Assembly (NCBI GenBank): GCA_000697335.1
Contig: JNEM01014438.1
Coordinates: 1 to 17,234 of the forward strand
Length of the DNA: 17,234 bases
Reading direction: 5' to 3'
DNA from: Conidiobolus incongruus B7586
Taxonomy: Eukaryota; Entomophthoromycota; Entomophthoromycetes; Entomophthorales; Conidiobolaceae
Shown here: one piece after another, positions 1-9,740 of the stretch
Position numbering within the stretch: the stretch's first letter is position 1
Layout: every line of letters starts with the position of its first letter
The notes under the pieces: model-generated
The model's input: the letters and a program-made list of their open reading frames with translations, nothing else
What the model was told of the DNA's origin: nothing
Databases searched by the model: none
Translations under genes and position numbers: made by a program

Positions 1-282
1 TATACTGCAGCTTCTACTACCAAATGGCTTAAAAATAACAAGATAACAGTTATGAAGTGGCCTCCTCAATCTCCTAACCTTAATCTAATTGAACACCTTT
101 GGGATCAGTTAAAAAAAGCTATTAAAGCTTTCCCCCCAGCAAAAAATTTAGATCAACTTTAGGAATATGTTCAAGAAGCATGGAACAAGATTAACCCTTC
201 CCAGTGTAAGAAGTTAGTTGATTCTATACCCCACAAACTTAAAGAAGTTAGAAAAGCTAAAGGTGGATACACTAGGTTTTAA
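1..282 (+). pseudogene. Tc1-type transposase, C-terminal part with one nonsense codon
   Basis: Frame 1 encodes the last 93 codons of a DDE transposase, the enzyme that cuts and rejoins transposon ends at TA targets. The block [15 protein letters not shown] (codons 20-34) is the Tc1 signature. Its glutamate at codon 31 (bases 91-93) is the third catalytic acid of the D,D34E triad, and the first two acids are off the left edge. The end, with KAKGGYTRF before the TAA at 280-282, matches the usual Tc1 C-terminus. An in-frame TAG at 160-162 interrupts the helix leading to YVQEAW, at a place where glutamine is common in the family. It therefore looks like a CAG-to-TAG transition. This copy is probably inactive, although the rest of the visible frame is open. 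Confidence 0.85.
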
Positions 283-482
283 TTTTTTTTTATCACCAAA
301 AACCCACAAATTTATAACTCACCTTAGGTAAAATTTAAGGGTTTATATTTTAGCCAATTAATAGCTAAATATCATCATTTAATGATATATATAACTAATA
401 AATATAATAGATTTTAATTATTTAATTTAGGTTTATTTCATTAAATATTAATCAAGTTATTAGTAAAAATATAGGTGTTTTT

Positions 483-512
483 GATTTTATGACTCACTTT
501 TGTAGGTCAGTG
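483..512. repeat. Probable 3' terminal inverted repeat of the Tc1 element
   Basis: The segment TGACTCACTTTTGTAGGTCA (490-509) plus GTG is an abrupt GC-containing block inside very AT-rich DNA. It sits at the expected distance downstream of a Tc1 transposase and abuts TA dinucleotides at 513-516. The partner repeat would lie left of the window, so the assignment rests on position and on resemblance to Tc1 ends. Confidence 0.55.
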
Positions 513-619
513 TATAATAATATTTGAATTTTTACTATTATAATTAATATATAATAAAATTAATTATTTTTATTTTAAATTTATTATTTATTATTATTTG
601 TTAAAATTTAATTGTTGAA

Positions 620-2000
620 AATTAAAACCAAAAAGTCATAGGATTTATTTAAACTTTTAATATATTTTAAAAATTATAAATAAAGATATTGATATTATTT
701 TGAATTTAAAAAAATAAGAAATTTTTTAATTTCTGATTTTTAAAATATATTATTAATTTTGAATATTCAAAAATATATAAAATAAATAAAAAAGTATATA
801 GTTTTAAATTATATATATATATATTCACTTTTTTGATCAAAAAATTTATTTTTTAAAATTAATTATTTAATTTAATTATATTTTAATTAGATTATATTCA
901 TCAAAAGATTTTTATTTTAATATTAGTAAAACTTAATTATAAACTTTTTCAAATTATTTAAAACTTAGAAGCAGCTTTTGATAATAAAATATCATCTAAA
1001 TCAACTATTTATTATTGGATATATTAATTTAAAACTAGGGAAAAAAATTATCTAAAATTTATATAAAATCTATAAAATTAATTTTAACTATTATTTTTTT
1101 AATTATTAAAATAATCAAAAAATATATTGAAAAACATCATTTTATTTTGATTAAAGAATTATCAAAAGATTTTAATATTAGTTTCATTAGTATTTTGTAT
1201 ATTATAAAGTTTAAACTTAAATTAATTAATAAAAATATAAAATAAATATCCTATAACTTAATTAAAGCTTAAAAAACTAAAGTAAATATTTTTAAAACTT
1301 ACTTAGGTATTATTAAAAACTTAAGCTTTTAAAATAAACTATTTTAATTAATGGATCTTAAATTCCCTTATATAACCCTTTACCAAAACATAAATCAAAA
1401 TTCTAAATTAAGCTAAATCAACCACTTTTATAAATACTTTTAAATAAATATTTTATAAATAAATGAATATTAATTATTAAATAAGATTATAATATTATAT
1501 ACTATTCTGATTTAGCTTTTAAAAAAAATTAAATAATAGTAAATTAAATATTATATTTTTAAATAAAGCTATTTTGAATTAATATTTTAATATGATTTTC
1601 AGAAAAAATATTATTTTATATATTAATTATAAAAAACATTAATTTAAAGTTATAAAAAACTTTCTAATTAAAAATAATTATAAAAAACTGTTATATCTAA
1701 TAAATTCTTTAGATTATAGCTTATATGATTATAATTACTTTAGGCAATTAATAAATCAGCTTGCAAGAAAGAAAATTTTTTAAAAAAATTCAATTGGTTT
1801 ATAAAATATTAAATTTAAATCCTTAATAAAAAGAATTATCATTTAAATACTAGAAATCTGTTAATAGTATAGCAATATGATATTAATAATAAAAGATATT
1901 ATTAAATCTATATTATAATGTTGTTTTATATAATATATATTATATCTCATAATATTTATTTATTTTTTACTGTCCAAAATTCCTATTATTTAAATTTCAG
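620..2000 (+). mobile_element. Ancient, AT-eroded mariner element
   Basis: A relic of about 1.38 kb, close to the usual 1.3 kb of mariner elements. The transposase remains occupy about 950-1905. Possible ends are an ATAGGA block at about 638-643 within 621-650 and its inverse TCCTAT at 1981-1986 within 1969-2000. The two ends match only over this short core plus scattered positions, so the terminal repeats are a tentative call. The copy is far more degraded than the Tc1 fragment 100 bases to its left and must be older. Both elements lie in the same orientation. Confidence 0.55.
950..1905 (+). pseudogene. Mariner (D34D) transposase relic
   Basis: Pieces of a mariner transposase follow each other in the right order. 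At 962-1048 is the DNA-binding part, with KSTIYYW followed by FKTREKN. At 1129-1440 is a helix-turn-helix block (IKELSKDFNIS), then YNLIKA and KTKVNIFKTYLG. From 1646 to 1780, 45 open codons contain NSLDYSLYDYNYFRQL, the eroded form of the mariner block YSPDLAPSDYHLFRSL. The aspartate at 1727-1729 is the third catalytic acid. Counting back 35 codons reaches 1622, where INYKKH aligns with the usual DNARPH block, giving exactly the D34D spacing. The C-terminus ends near 1905. The first and third blocks share a frame and the middle one is shifted, so at least two indels occurred. Many stops are of the CAA-to-TAA or TGG-to-TAG type, and two conserved prolines of the signature are now leucine. It is clearly dead. 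Confidence 0.75.
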
Positions 2001-4500
2001 AGTAATATTTAATAAATATAAAATGTAATATTGATTTTTAATTAAATATTAATAGCTCAATATATATATTTAGCTGTGATTAATAAGAAAAGTTATTTAA
2101 TTGATTTTTTTATATTAATACCTAATTATTGAATATTAATAAATCATATATAAAATTATATATTTATATATTTTTGATTTATTTTGAATCTATAATTAAA
2201 TTAAAATTTATCGAATTTAAACAAAATATTGTATTAAATTAAATAAAAATAAAAATATCATTATTATTAGAATTATTAGAAAATTTTTCAAAAGAAAATT
2301 GATAGTTAAATATGTATAAACTTTATCGAGTCTTTGTTTAAAAAGTAATATATTTAATACAAAAGAATAAATATTAAAAATATTAATTTTGATTTCAAAA
2401 ATGCTTTGAAAACCTAATAAATATTACAGAAAAATAAACTATCAATGTTTTTGATTAGTTGATAAATCTTTTAAATATTATAACTATATTATTATATTGA
2501 AATTATAAAAATTATAAATGCCAACCCTTTAGTTAATATATAATATAATTTAATTAAATATATATTATGATATAAAAAAATTAAAATAATATAATTTCAT
2601 ATAAAATAATTATAATATTGATATTTTAATTATATATATCATTATATTTAATATATCAATATAAAATATTTTATATTAAAAAATCTGTAATATAAATAAT
2701 GTCATAATATATATAATATTACTAAACTGGTAAATATATGATAAAATTAATAAATATTATATTATTAAAGTATATTTATTTATTTGGTCTTTTAATTATA
2801 TACCAAAATGTATAGTTTTACAAAAAATTAAAACCAATATAAATAAGCTAAAATCCTTTTATTAATAATAGAAAATAAATTTCATTCATCATAATAATTT
2901 TAATATTTATATTAAGTTTTATGAAAAACAATATTTTTGTGATATAAGGAATATTTAGAAATATAGTACGGTTTTATTGTTATCCAAATCTCTTTAATTA
3001 CAATGAAACTTATAAATAAAGCCATAAGGTAACGAAACGAAGTTTTAAAATGACCATAGTATAATAATTTATTATTATAAATTATATGATATAAATGTGA
3101 ATAAGGATCAAATATATTTTTATGACATATATTAATTAACACATATTTATTAATATTTTATAAATAATTTAAATATGAAATTTTTTGTTTTACAAAGTTA
3201 TATATTCAATATTTCAAAAATTTGTTTAAATTTATTTAATTTTTTTTCTGATTGCTTAGTATAAAATTATTTAATAATATATATAGTTTATTAAATTCCA
3301 ATATTAAATAATTAAGCAATATTGATAATTGTCATAAATATTTATATAACCACTGGTATATTTAAATATAAAAAATAAAATTTATTATTTAATCATTTTT
3401 GAAACTATTTAATTATATAAATATCAAAACTATAATTAAAATATGAAGTTTGATATAATAATATTTTGAGATATATGGACTATATTATAAAATTATTCAA
3501 ATTTATAGAAATTTTTAAGATATTAATAAATTTTAATACTTTTGATAATAAATAGTATTTTGAAATTATCAATTTAATAATTAAAAATAATAATTCTTGG
3601 TTATAGATTTTAAAAATTATTATATATTAAATCATAATTTCAAAAGTTTATATATTATTGACATAAGATATTTGGTATAATATAAAAATTATATTTAAAT
3701 TCTTTTTAAATTTTCCTTACATATAAAATATAATATTTTTAAATAAAATAAAAATAAATATAAAAAATATTAAATAAAAAACTATTTTATTATATATATC
3801 AATTATATTTTAATAATTAATTATAAAATAAACTACAAATATAGTTTGATATTTTATTTTTAAAATTTGATATATATACCAAGTAATAAAAATTATATAA
3901 AATCATAGATCCCAAGCTAGAAATATTAGTTTATTTTACCTAATATTTTATCTCTAATTGGGAAGGAATATTACAATATGATTTGAATCCAATGTAACCC
4001 TATAAATAAGTTTATAATAAACACGTTAAACATAAATATTTTAATAAAGAAAATAGTTTGCAATTAAAATTTTTATTTTGCTTGAATTATCATTTATAAA
4101 ATAAAACCAAATATATTAATATAGATATCAAACCAAACTATATTTTATGTAATAAAAACTATAATAATAGTAATCAAAATAAACTTAATAAATTATATTC
4201 AATTTTCTATTCTAATTTTCGACCAATTCACTTATAAATTAGAATATATTTATTTGAAAAATATCAATATGTTTTTAATCAAAATTTATTGCTCTTAATA
4301 AAATTTTCAAGGATAAATAAAAATATATGAAAAATAATTAATTATATATAATTAACTAAATTTTATTATCAAACTTCATAAACTTAATAACAAGCAATTA
4401 ACCATGTTTTAATAATTCTTTCAAATTTGGAAATTAATATATACCTAAGCAATAGATTCTATATTATATACATGAAATTTAAATATTAAAGACTGGAAAG
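2001..4500. other. AT-rich spacer without a supported gene
   Basis: Almost pure A/T sequence. The longest open frame, on the minus strand at 2912-3142 (76 codons), has a composition dictated by the AT bias and no recognisable motif, so I do not call it a gene. The only structure noted is an imperfect inverted repeat at 3251-3320. No tRNA, rRNA or transposon block was recognised. Confidence 0.6.
3251..3320. repeat. Imperfect inverted repeat (hairpin)
   Basis: The right arm at 3303-3320 (ATTAAATAATTAAGCAAT) pairs with left-arm pieces 3251-3258 and 3266-3275. All 18 positions are complementary if the 7 bases at 3259-3265 bulge out, leaving a 27-base loop. In DNA this AT-rich some such pairings arise by chance, so no function is assigned. 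Confidence 0.4.
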
Positions 4501-4539
4501 AGCAAAAGCGAAAATTAAATAACACAATTTGGTAAAATT

Positions 4540-4870
4540 AAATAAAACAATTATAAATTGACATATTGAATAATTCCGACTATTATTTATAACCATAGAG
4601 ATAATGTGACCTATTGCAGATCATTTATTTGGAATCGATGAATACTTGGATAAAATAATTTTAAGTGGAAAGTGGCTTTTGATAGTTTCACTTTTAATCA
4701 AATTTCCTTAAATGTACAAACTAATCAATAATTGGTTTCGGTTAATAAAAGGATTTAATAATTAATTTAAAAATATTTGTTTATTTTTTAGAAAATAAAA
4801 GTGAAAGATTTAAAATTATATATACAATGCAGGATTTTTGAATTAAATTTCTATTTGTAAATGAATAAAA
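4540..4870 (+). pseudogene. Weak coding-like relic, unidentified
   Basis: A GC-elevated patch whose plus strand reads as protein-like runs broken by stops. One frame gives YNHRDNVTYCRSFIWNR near 4590-4640 and, after two stops, NNFKWKVAFDSFTFNQISLN near 4653-4710. A further run containing KVKDLKLYIQCRIFELNFYL lies near 4800-4858. A possible intron (GTTAAT to TTTTTTAG, about 51 bases, near 4740-4790) separates the runs. I do not recognise a family. GC-elevated DNA tends to look protein-like in several frames, so this may be spacer rather than an old gene. Confidence 0.25.
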
Positions 4871-5119
4871 TTAAACTATTAGAAATAATTCATATTTAAA
4901 AATTTGGTATAGTGGTAAATAATTGTACAATTTTAGCAGTGATATAGTTGATTGCTTTGGGAATATTGAATACACAATACAATTATTAAAAAATTAAAAA
5001 TAGGTTACGCCTTCCTTGAGAGGTTAATATTTCACAATTTAAATTACTATCACTAAAATGAAATTTATTGAAAATACAGCCATGATATTAATTATCAATT
5101 TAATTGACACATTCTTGAT

Positions 5120-5125
5120 TTTATT
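5120..5125 (-). terminator. Candidate poly(A) signal of the first receptor
   Basis: AATAAA on the minus strand, 17 bases beyond the TGA of the receptor. The second receptor has the same hexamer 16 bases beyond its stop. A second AATAAA lies at 5064-5069. AT-rich DNA produces this hexamer often, so support is modest. Confidence 0.35.
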
Positions 5126-5142
5126 ATACACAATAATTTACA

Positions 5143-6081
5143 TCAAGCAGTTTCTATTAAAGATGAAATGGATTTCAGTCTAATAGATTGTGGAGATCTT
5201 CTCTGAAGTCCAAGCATAGCTTTGAGACTTGAAGATAAATCAGCTCGCATGCTAATGATAATTAGAGTATTTAACACTTGATTCAAGAGAATACATGTAG
5301 TACACACCATATCAACAGGAGGAGTGTAAAAGTGAGGAGATATCATGCTAATGATAAGAAGTATAGCATAAGGAGTATTGGTCATTGTACTGAATGCCAT
5401 GATTGCAATGGATCTAGCAACAGTTGCCTTTGAATTCTTGTGCATCGATTTAGGCAAACCTCCAAGATGGGTCGTGAGATTATTAGCTCTTTCTCTTCTC
5501 TTAATAACGATCAAAACATAGCCAACATAAACGAATAACATTGATAAGAAAGCTGAAATTAAAACCATAATACTTATAGTTACACCTCCTGAGGTTGATA
5601 AGTCATAAAAGCAATAGGTTCCGGTTGGGGTGAGTTTAAAGATACCCATACTCCAAGCGATGGCACAGCACACTATATTTAGGACAAATAAACTTCCAAC
5701 GAGAATCAAGCAATAAAGGCCTTTTAAATCGATATCATAAACAATATAAAGGCATCTCTCAATACCAATAATGCCCACCAAGTTAATCGATGCTAAGTAT
5801 GTAAATACGATGAGAGATCCATTAAGATTGCAACCAAGGCCTTGGAGGACTGATTCAGAATAACCTAAAAAATTACATACACAATTGAAGAAACTGATCA
5901 ATCCACTAAAGAAATCAAACAGAACCGAAAAAGTCACCAATTTTATATCAATATGCTTATATTTCCAAGCCTTTTTAATCATAATTGAGAGTACAAAAGC
6001 CGATAAAACTATACCTACGACGGATATGATCAGACAGAGAACATTCAGTATTAAATTATAGGGATAAGGATCTGAATGCAT
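5143..6081 (-). CDS. Family-A-like seven-transmembrane G protein-coupled receptor
   Basis: A 312-residue membrane protein expected at the plasma membrane, passing an extracellular signal to heterotrimeric G proteins. Seven hydrophobic segments lie at about 9-34, 44-70, 84-115, 121-145, 167-195, 221-248 and 258-280. Family-A landmarks are D56 in helix 2, C84 at the top of helix 3 with C157 in the second outer loop (a likely disulfide), ERC at 108-110 in the DRY position, and P237 in helix 6. Departures are TNTP for CWxP and N271-T for the NP of NPxxY. Helix 7 has no lysine, so it is not an opsin. The outer N-terminus is only about 8 residues. The C-tail is rich in Ser and Arg. The frame is closed by a TGA four codons before this ATG, and A is at -3. 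It is a single exon, far richer in GC than its surroundings. The paralogue is at 12587-13531. The ligand is unknown. Confidence 0.9.
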   Translation of the reverse strand: MHSDPYPYNLILNVLCLIISVVGIVLSAFVLSIMIKKAWKYKHIDIKLVTFSVLFDFFSGLISFFNCVCNFLGYSESVLQGLGCNLNGSLIVFTYLASINLVGIIGIERCLYIVYDIDLKGLYCLILVGSLFVLNIVCCAIAWSMGIFKLTPTGTYCFYDLSTSGGVTISIMVLISAFLSMLFVYVGYVLIVIKRRERANNLTTHLGGLPKSMHKNSKATVARSIAIMAFSTMTNTPYAILLIISMISPHFYTPPVDMVCTTCILLNQVLNTLIIISMRADLSSSLKAMLGLQRRSPQSIRLKSISSLIETA

Positions 6082-6082
6082 G

Positions 6083-6094
6083 TTATAATATCAT
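6083..6094 (-). other. Tiny upstream ORF before the first receptor
   Basis: On the minus strand a three-codon ORF (Met-Ile-Leu-stop) ends one base before the receptor ATG. If the mRNA leader includes it, it could lower or tune receptor translation. The leader has not been mapped, so its relevance is unproven. Confidence 0.3.
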
Positions 6095-6170
6095 TTGATA
6101 GGAAGGTTGAAAAATGAAAAGAATATTAATTAATTAAAAAAGTTTTGTTAATTACAAGTACTTGAACAAT

Positions 6171-6178
6171 TATTTATA
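6171..6178 (-). promoter_or_regulatory. Candidate TATA element of the first receptor
   Basis: TATAAATA on the minus strand, 89 bases upstream of the receptor ATG and downstream of the CCAAT-bearing stretch at 6230-6445. Order and spacing suit a core promoter, but such octamers are frequent in AT-rich spacers. Confidence 0.3.
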
Positions 6179-6180
6179 TC

Positions 6181-6480
6181 ATGACTCAAAGTGATCCACT
6201 CGCGTTTATTTTGTGCTAAATTTTTTTTTCCAATAATGTAATATTATCAGGTAATAAATCTAGTGCTTAGCTTGCATCGAGTGATGGGCCCTCCCAATCG
6301 GTGAAGCTACTATCCAACTATGATTGGCCCATTTAATATATTTAGACCAATTTTAAATATCTTTTTAACTAATGTCCCAACTCAATAATAATTAATGTAG
6401 TGTAAAGTTCTACAGAATCAAGGTTGCACAAAGTACCACCCAATTCAAGTTTGGATTTTAAGCTTGTTGTAAATTAGGAT
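6181..6480. promoter_or_regulatory. GC-elevated upstream stretch with CCAAT motifs
   Basis: This 300-base stretch stands out from the AT-rich flanks just upstream of the first receptor. CCAAT occurs on the plus strand at 6230-6234, 6294-6298, 6347-6351 and 6440-6444, and on the minus strand at 6323-6327. The minus-strand copy points towards the receptor and lies about 240 bases from its ATG, a typical distance for the CCAAT-binding (Hap/NF-Y) complex. The plus strand from ATG 6181 also reads as protein-like runs, for example LASSDGPSQSVKLLSNYDWP near 6271-6330. That frame holds about eight TAA/TAG stops and no TGA, so an eroded gene pointing away from the receptor is the alternative. I favour upstream regulatory DNA, without certainty. 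Confidence 0.35.
6284..6332. repeat. Inverted repeat embracing two opposed CCAAT boxes
   Basis: ATGGGCC at 6284-6290 pairs with GGCCCAT at 6326-6332, and CAATC at 6295-6299 pairs with GATTG at 6322-6326, with a four-base bulge in the left arm (the arms share one base at 6326). It is GC-rich against a very AT-rich background. The two arms carry CCAAT boxes in opposite directions. Confidence 0.5.
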
Positions 6481-7441
6481 TAAAATTTAATATTTGATTT
6501 TTTAATTATATTTAATGTTAATTGAATATTTAATATTTGAATAATTAAGGAGGTTGATTGAATATTTTATTGCTAATAATTCAAATTTGTATTTTCCTGT
6601 TTGAACGAATTAATAAGATTAAACATTTTATCCCTCCAATTATATAAAATTATTTAATTTCCTTATTTAATATTTGGAAAATAGAAATTGAGTACTTTTT
6701 AATTTATATTCTATTAAATAAAATAAATAAAACTTTAAAATCTGAAATATTAACCACCAAACATCATTTTATCAAACTATTGAGATTATGAATTAGACAA
6801 AAATAGTATAAAATCGGAGTTTTCATTATTAATTCGTTTTTTCCTCAATTTTTTGAAAGAAAAATGTGGTTTTTTTTATGATTTAATTTTATATCCTCAA
6901 TTCTTAAATTAATCACTCATTTGAATTTTTGCGAATTAGTCATATGAAAGTAAAATATGTTTTATTTTCTTTAATAGTTTTTCTTACTGAAATATCATTT
7001 TTATGATTAAATATAAAATTATTTTATATTATATTGTAAATTTTTTAATTTATATATACTTTTATTATAATTAATTAAATGAATGCATTACTATATTTTT
7101 AATTATGTTAATTTCATACATCATACAATGGAAATCAATATATCTAAACATCATTATTAATTACTTGAAATGAATTAATATCAAAATATATAGGCTATTT
7201 CAAATCATAACTTTGGTAATTCATTATTACAATGATTTTCAATTTTTAACTTTACAAATTTAACTGATAGAAAATGAATTCTTATTTTACAGTTCATATT
7301 ATTAATGTTATTATTAATATAAAAATCATAATAATAAATTTAATATCTCAAATATCTATATTAATTTTTGGAAATTACATTAATCAGATATATCTTGCCA
7401 ATTAATTAATTTTTACTCAAAGCGAAACAAATTGATCTTTA

Positions 7442-7459
7442 ATATATATATATATATAT
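7442..7459. repeat. (TA)n microsatellite
   Basis: Nine uninterrupted TA-type dinucleotide units. A similar tract of about eight units lies at 8935-8950. Both are simple repeats of the kind expected in such AT-rich DNA. Confidence 0.8.
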
Positions 7460-8487
7460 TATATCTATAAAATTAAATAATTATAATATTGTTAGTTAAT
7501 TCGAATTTCTCAACATTTACCAGGCATTCAAAATGAAAATATTTTGAGATATATTGTGACTGAAAATGACGTTATAAACTCAATTATTTCTACTTTCAAA
7601 CTATTAAGTTAATATATCTGATCCATTTGACTATTGAACTTTTTTATTGTGTAAATTTTAATTTGACATAATATTTAATATTTCATCAATTTTATAATTC
7701 AAAAATTACACTATAATTACTAATAGAAATAAAAATATTAAAATATAAATAATTATATTAACATCGCTTTAATTTCAATCAAAATATAATAAAATTAATT
7801 AATAAAATAAATTTTTTATTAATTTAATAATTCATTTTCAGATAATATAAAACAAAATTAAAATATTTATAATATTGCTAAATTATGAGTCGGTATTATT
7901 GTTGTTTTATTATATTTAATTAAATAAAACATCTTAAAAAATTGATAATGATAAGATTATATTTAAATAAATTATCAAATTAATATTATTAAATAAGGTT
8001 AAAGTTAAGAGATATTACAAACTATTGGTAATATTCTGTTTTAATTATTAGTTTATTCCTAATCAATTGTTATAAAATTTAAATTATATATAACATTATT
8101 TTGAAAATGATTAAAATTTTATAAATGGAATAAATAAAGGATAATATTAATATAATGATTTGTTTATTTTTTGTAATAGATTTATATTATATAAATATTA
8201 AATATATTTTATATAATAATTTGATATTATTCATTATTAATATTATAGAGATATTAATTTTGAATTTTTTAAAAAAAATTATATAAAATAAATATTATAT
8301 CAAAAATATATTTATCGAATATATTTATATTTTTATAATCTAATAATTATATCAAATTTGAATTTCAAATTTTATAAATTATATATAATTATTCAAATAT
8401 TTGATAATATTATATTGATAAATTGGATTCTGATTAATTATAATAACTTAGTATTGAGAATGTTATTAATACTATATTAAATATTAG

Positions 8488-8503
8488 ATATTTCGCGAAA
8501 TAT
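8488..8503. promoter_or_regulatory. Perfect 16-bp palindrome with TTTCGCGAAA core
   Basis: ATATTTCGCGAAATAT is fully self-complementary. Its core TTTCGCGAAA resembles an E2F site and contains the fungal SCB half-site CGCGAAA on both strands. CGCG is otherwise almost absent in this part of the window. No gene lies within 600 bases, so a regulatory role is only suggested by form. Confidence 0.3.
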
Positions 8504-9109
8504 ATTTATATTAATATTAAAAAATCAAATTAGAAAATGTAAATTATATTTTTATCTTTATCATCAATAGCTAAAAAAAATAAAATATAAAAGAAAAAAG
8601 TTAAAATATTATAATTAATTAAAAATAATGATATATCTATATAGGTTTTTATTATATTAAGTATCTAAAATATATTTATTAATAGATTATCATTATGAAT
8701 ATATTATAATTATCATATAATGAAAATATTTATAACTCTTAAATAATCATTAACAGTCATAATTAAAAAATAGAATTAAATTATTATTTACCAAAATCAG
8801 TAATATAATAATTCAATAAATTAATATTATCGAAAATATATAGATAATAGAATTCTGATTATTATTATTATTATCTCTTTTATAAATAATTTTGAATTGT
8901 TATTTATCAAAATAAATTAAATACAGAATTATTATATATATATATATATAGATATTTTGAGTAATAATCTTTATATTAGTAATGAATTATTAATTTCTAT
9001 TATTATTATAAACAAAATATAGTATTATATATTGATTTATTAAATAAATTTATTTCAAATTATATATATATAAAATATAATCACTTTAAATATATAATGA
9101 TAATATATA

Positions 9110-9740
9110 ATATTATTTAATATTATTAAGGATTTGATTTAATATTGTAATCTTAGAATATAAAAAAATTAACAAGGAATAATAAGAAAATATCTGAGTT
9201 AAAAGGGACAAAAACATACTATGTTGATTTTGAATGAAGAGTTTTATCAGATCTAAGGACGAATAAAAGCAATATTTTGCAGAATATATTGATCTGTAAT
9301 TTGTGGGATCTACCCAAAGAATACGGTTCCAAAATCAAAGGTTCATGTTTATATTGGGAGTAATTAAAGATAAGGTAATCACAGTATGTTTAAGTGCGGG
9401 AGGGGGATTGTAAATGGTATTATGGAGTATGGAATTGTGTTAGTAGTTGAAGGACTTACTAAGGTCCTATCATTTTAATTTTGGTAAATCAAATTAATAT
9501 ATACCATAGTATTGCAAATTTGAATTTTTGGAATGAATTATAAAATAAATATTAATTGTTAAACTTATAAAAATGATATATACCATTTAGATCAAGTGTG
9601 TAAACCTGTTGCGTAGCTAAAATCTTGAAAACCTCTAACATGAATCAAGTTTTAAATATGGTTTCAATCGTAAAGGAATTTATTTCGAATATTGGATTGA
9701 TTTGGGAAAATATCAAAAGATAAATAAAAATAAGTGAATT
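9110..9740. pseudogene. Coding-like island, unidentified and interrupted
   Basis: A GC-elevated island between deserts. On the plus strand, 9238-9360 is open for 41 codons and reads in part NLWDLPKEYGSKIKGSCLYW. The same frame continues through TAA, TGA and more TAA codons, with runs such as VREGDCKWYYGVWNC near 9390-9440. A further plus run at 9639-9734 contains FKYGFNRKGIYFEYWIDLGK. The minus strand is also open from 9334 to 9116 (73 codons), with methionine only well inside it. I recognise no family in either direction. The TAA and TGA positions suit lost Gln and Trp codons, so an old plus-strand gene eroded by transitions is the best reading. Unmapped introns or non-coding DNA remain possible. 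Confidence 0.3.

Larger units (their letters stand above)
1..512 (+). mobile_element. 3' end of a Tc1-type DNA transposon
   Basis: The window opens inside a Tc1/mariner-superfamily element. The transposase C-terminus ends at 282. It is followed by about 230 bases of AT-rich trailer and then a GC-containing terminus at 483-512 that ends in GGTCAGTG. Read from the other strand this terminus begins CACTGACCTAC, which has the form of a Tc1-family inverted-repeat end. It is followed directly by TATA, which can supply the TA target-site duplication. The 5' half lies outside the window, so the terminal inverted repeat cannot be verified by its partner. The element is less eroded than the neighbouring mariner and is therefore probably younger. 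Confidence 0.75.
6481..9109. other. GC desert, no gene seen
   Basis: About 2.6 kb of nearly pure A/T sequence with no open frame of note on either strand. It contains simple TA tracts at 7442-7459 and 8935-8950, a short ATT tract near 8858-8873, and one exceptional CGCG-centred palindrome at 8488-8503. No transposase block or RNA gene was recognised. Confidence 0.65.

Noticed and set aside
2912-3142. Minus-strand ORF of 76 codons.
   Set aside because: Composition follows the AT-rich background, with no domain, signal peptide or conserved motif. The plus strand of the same stretch gives equally protein-like runs.
3978-3990. A B-box-like GATTTGAATCC.
   Set aside because: No A box upstream at a fitting distance, and no T-arm or acceptor pairing.
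4901-4970. A tRNA-like start (TTTGGTATAGTGGTAAAT) near 4901.
   Set aside because: It resembles a pol III A box, but no B box (GGTTCGANTCC) or cloverleaf pairing follows at the right distance.
5143-6081. An opsin identity for the first receptor (and likewise the second).
   Set aside because: Neither helix 7 contains the retinal-binding lysine, and the usual opsin motifs are absent.
3465-7556. Shared 17-mer AATATTTTGAGATATAT near 3465 and 7540.
   Set aside because: In DNA of this composition several 17-base matches are expected by chance in 17 kb, and the similarity does not extend.
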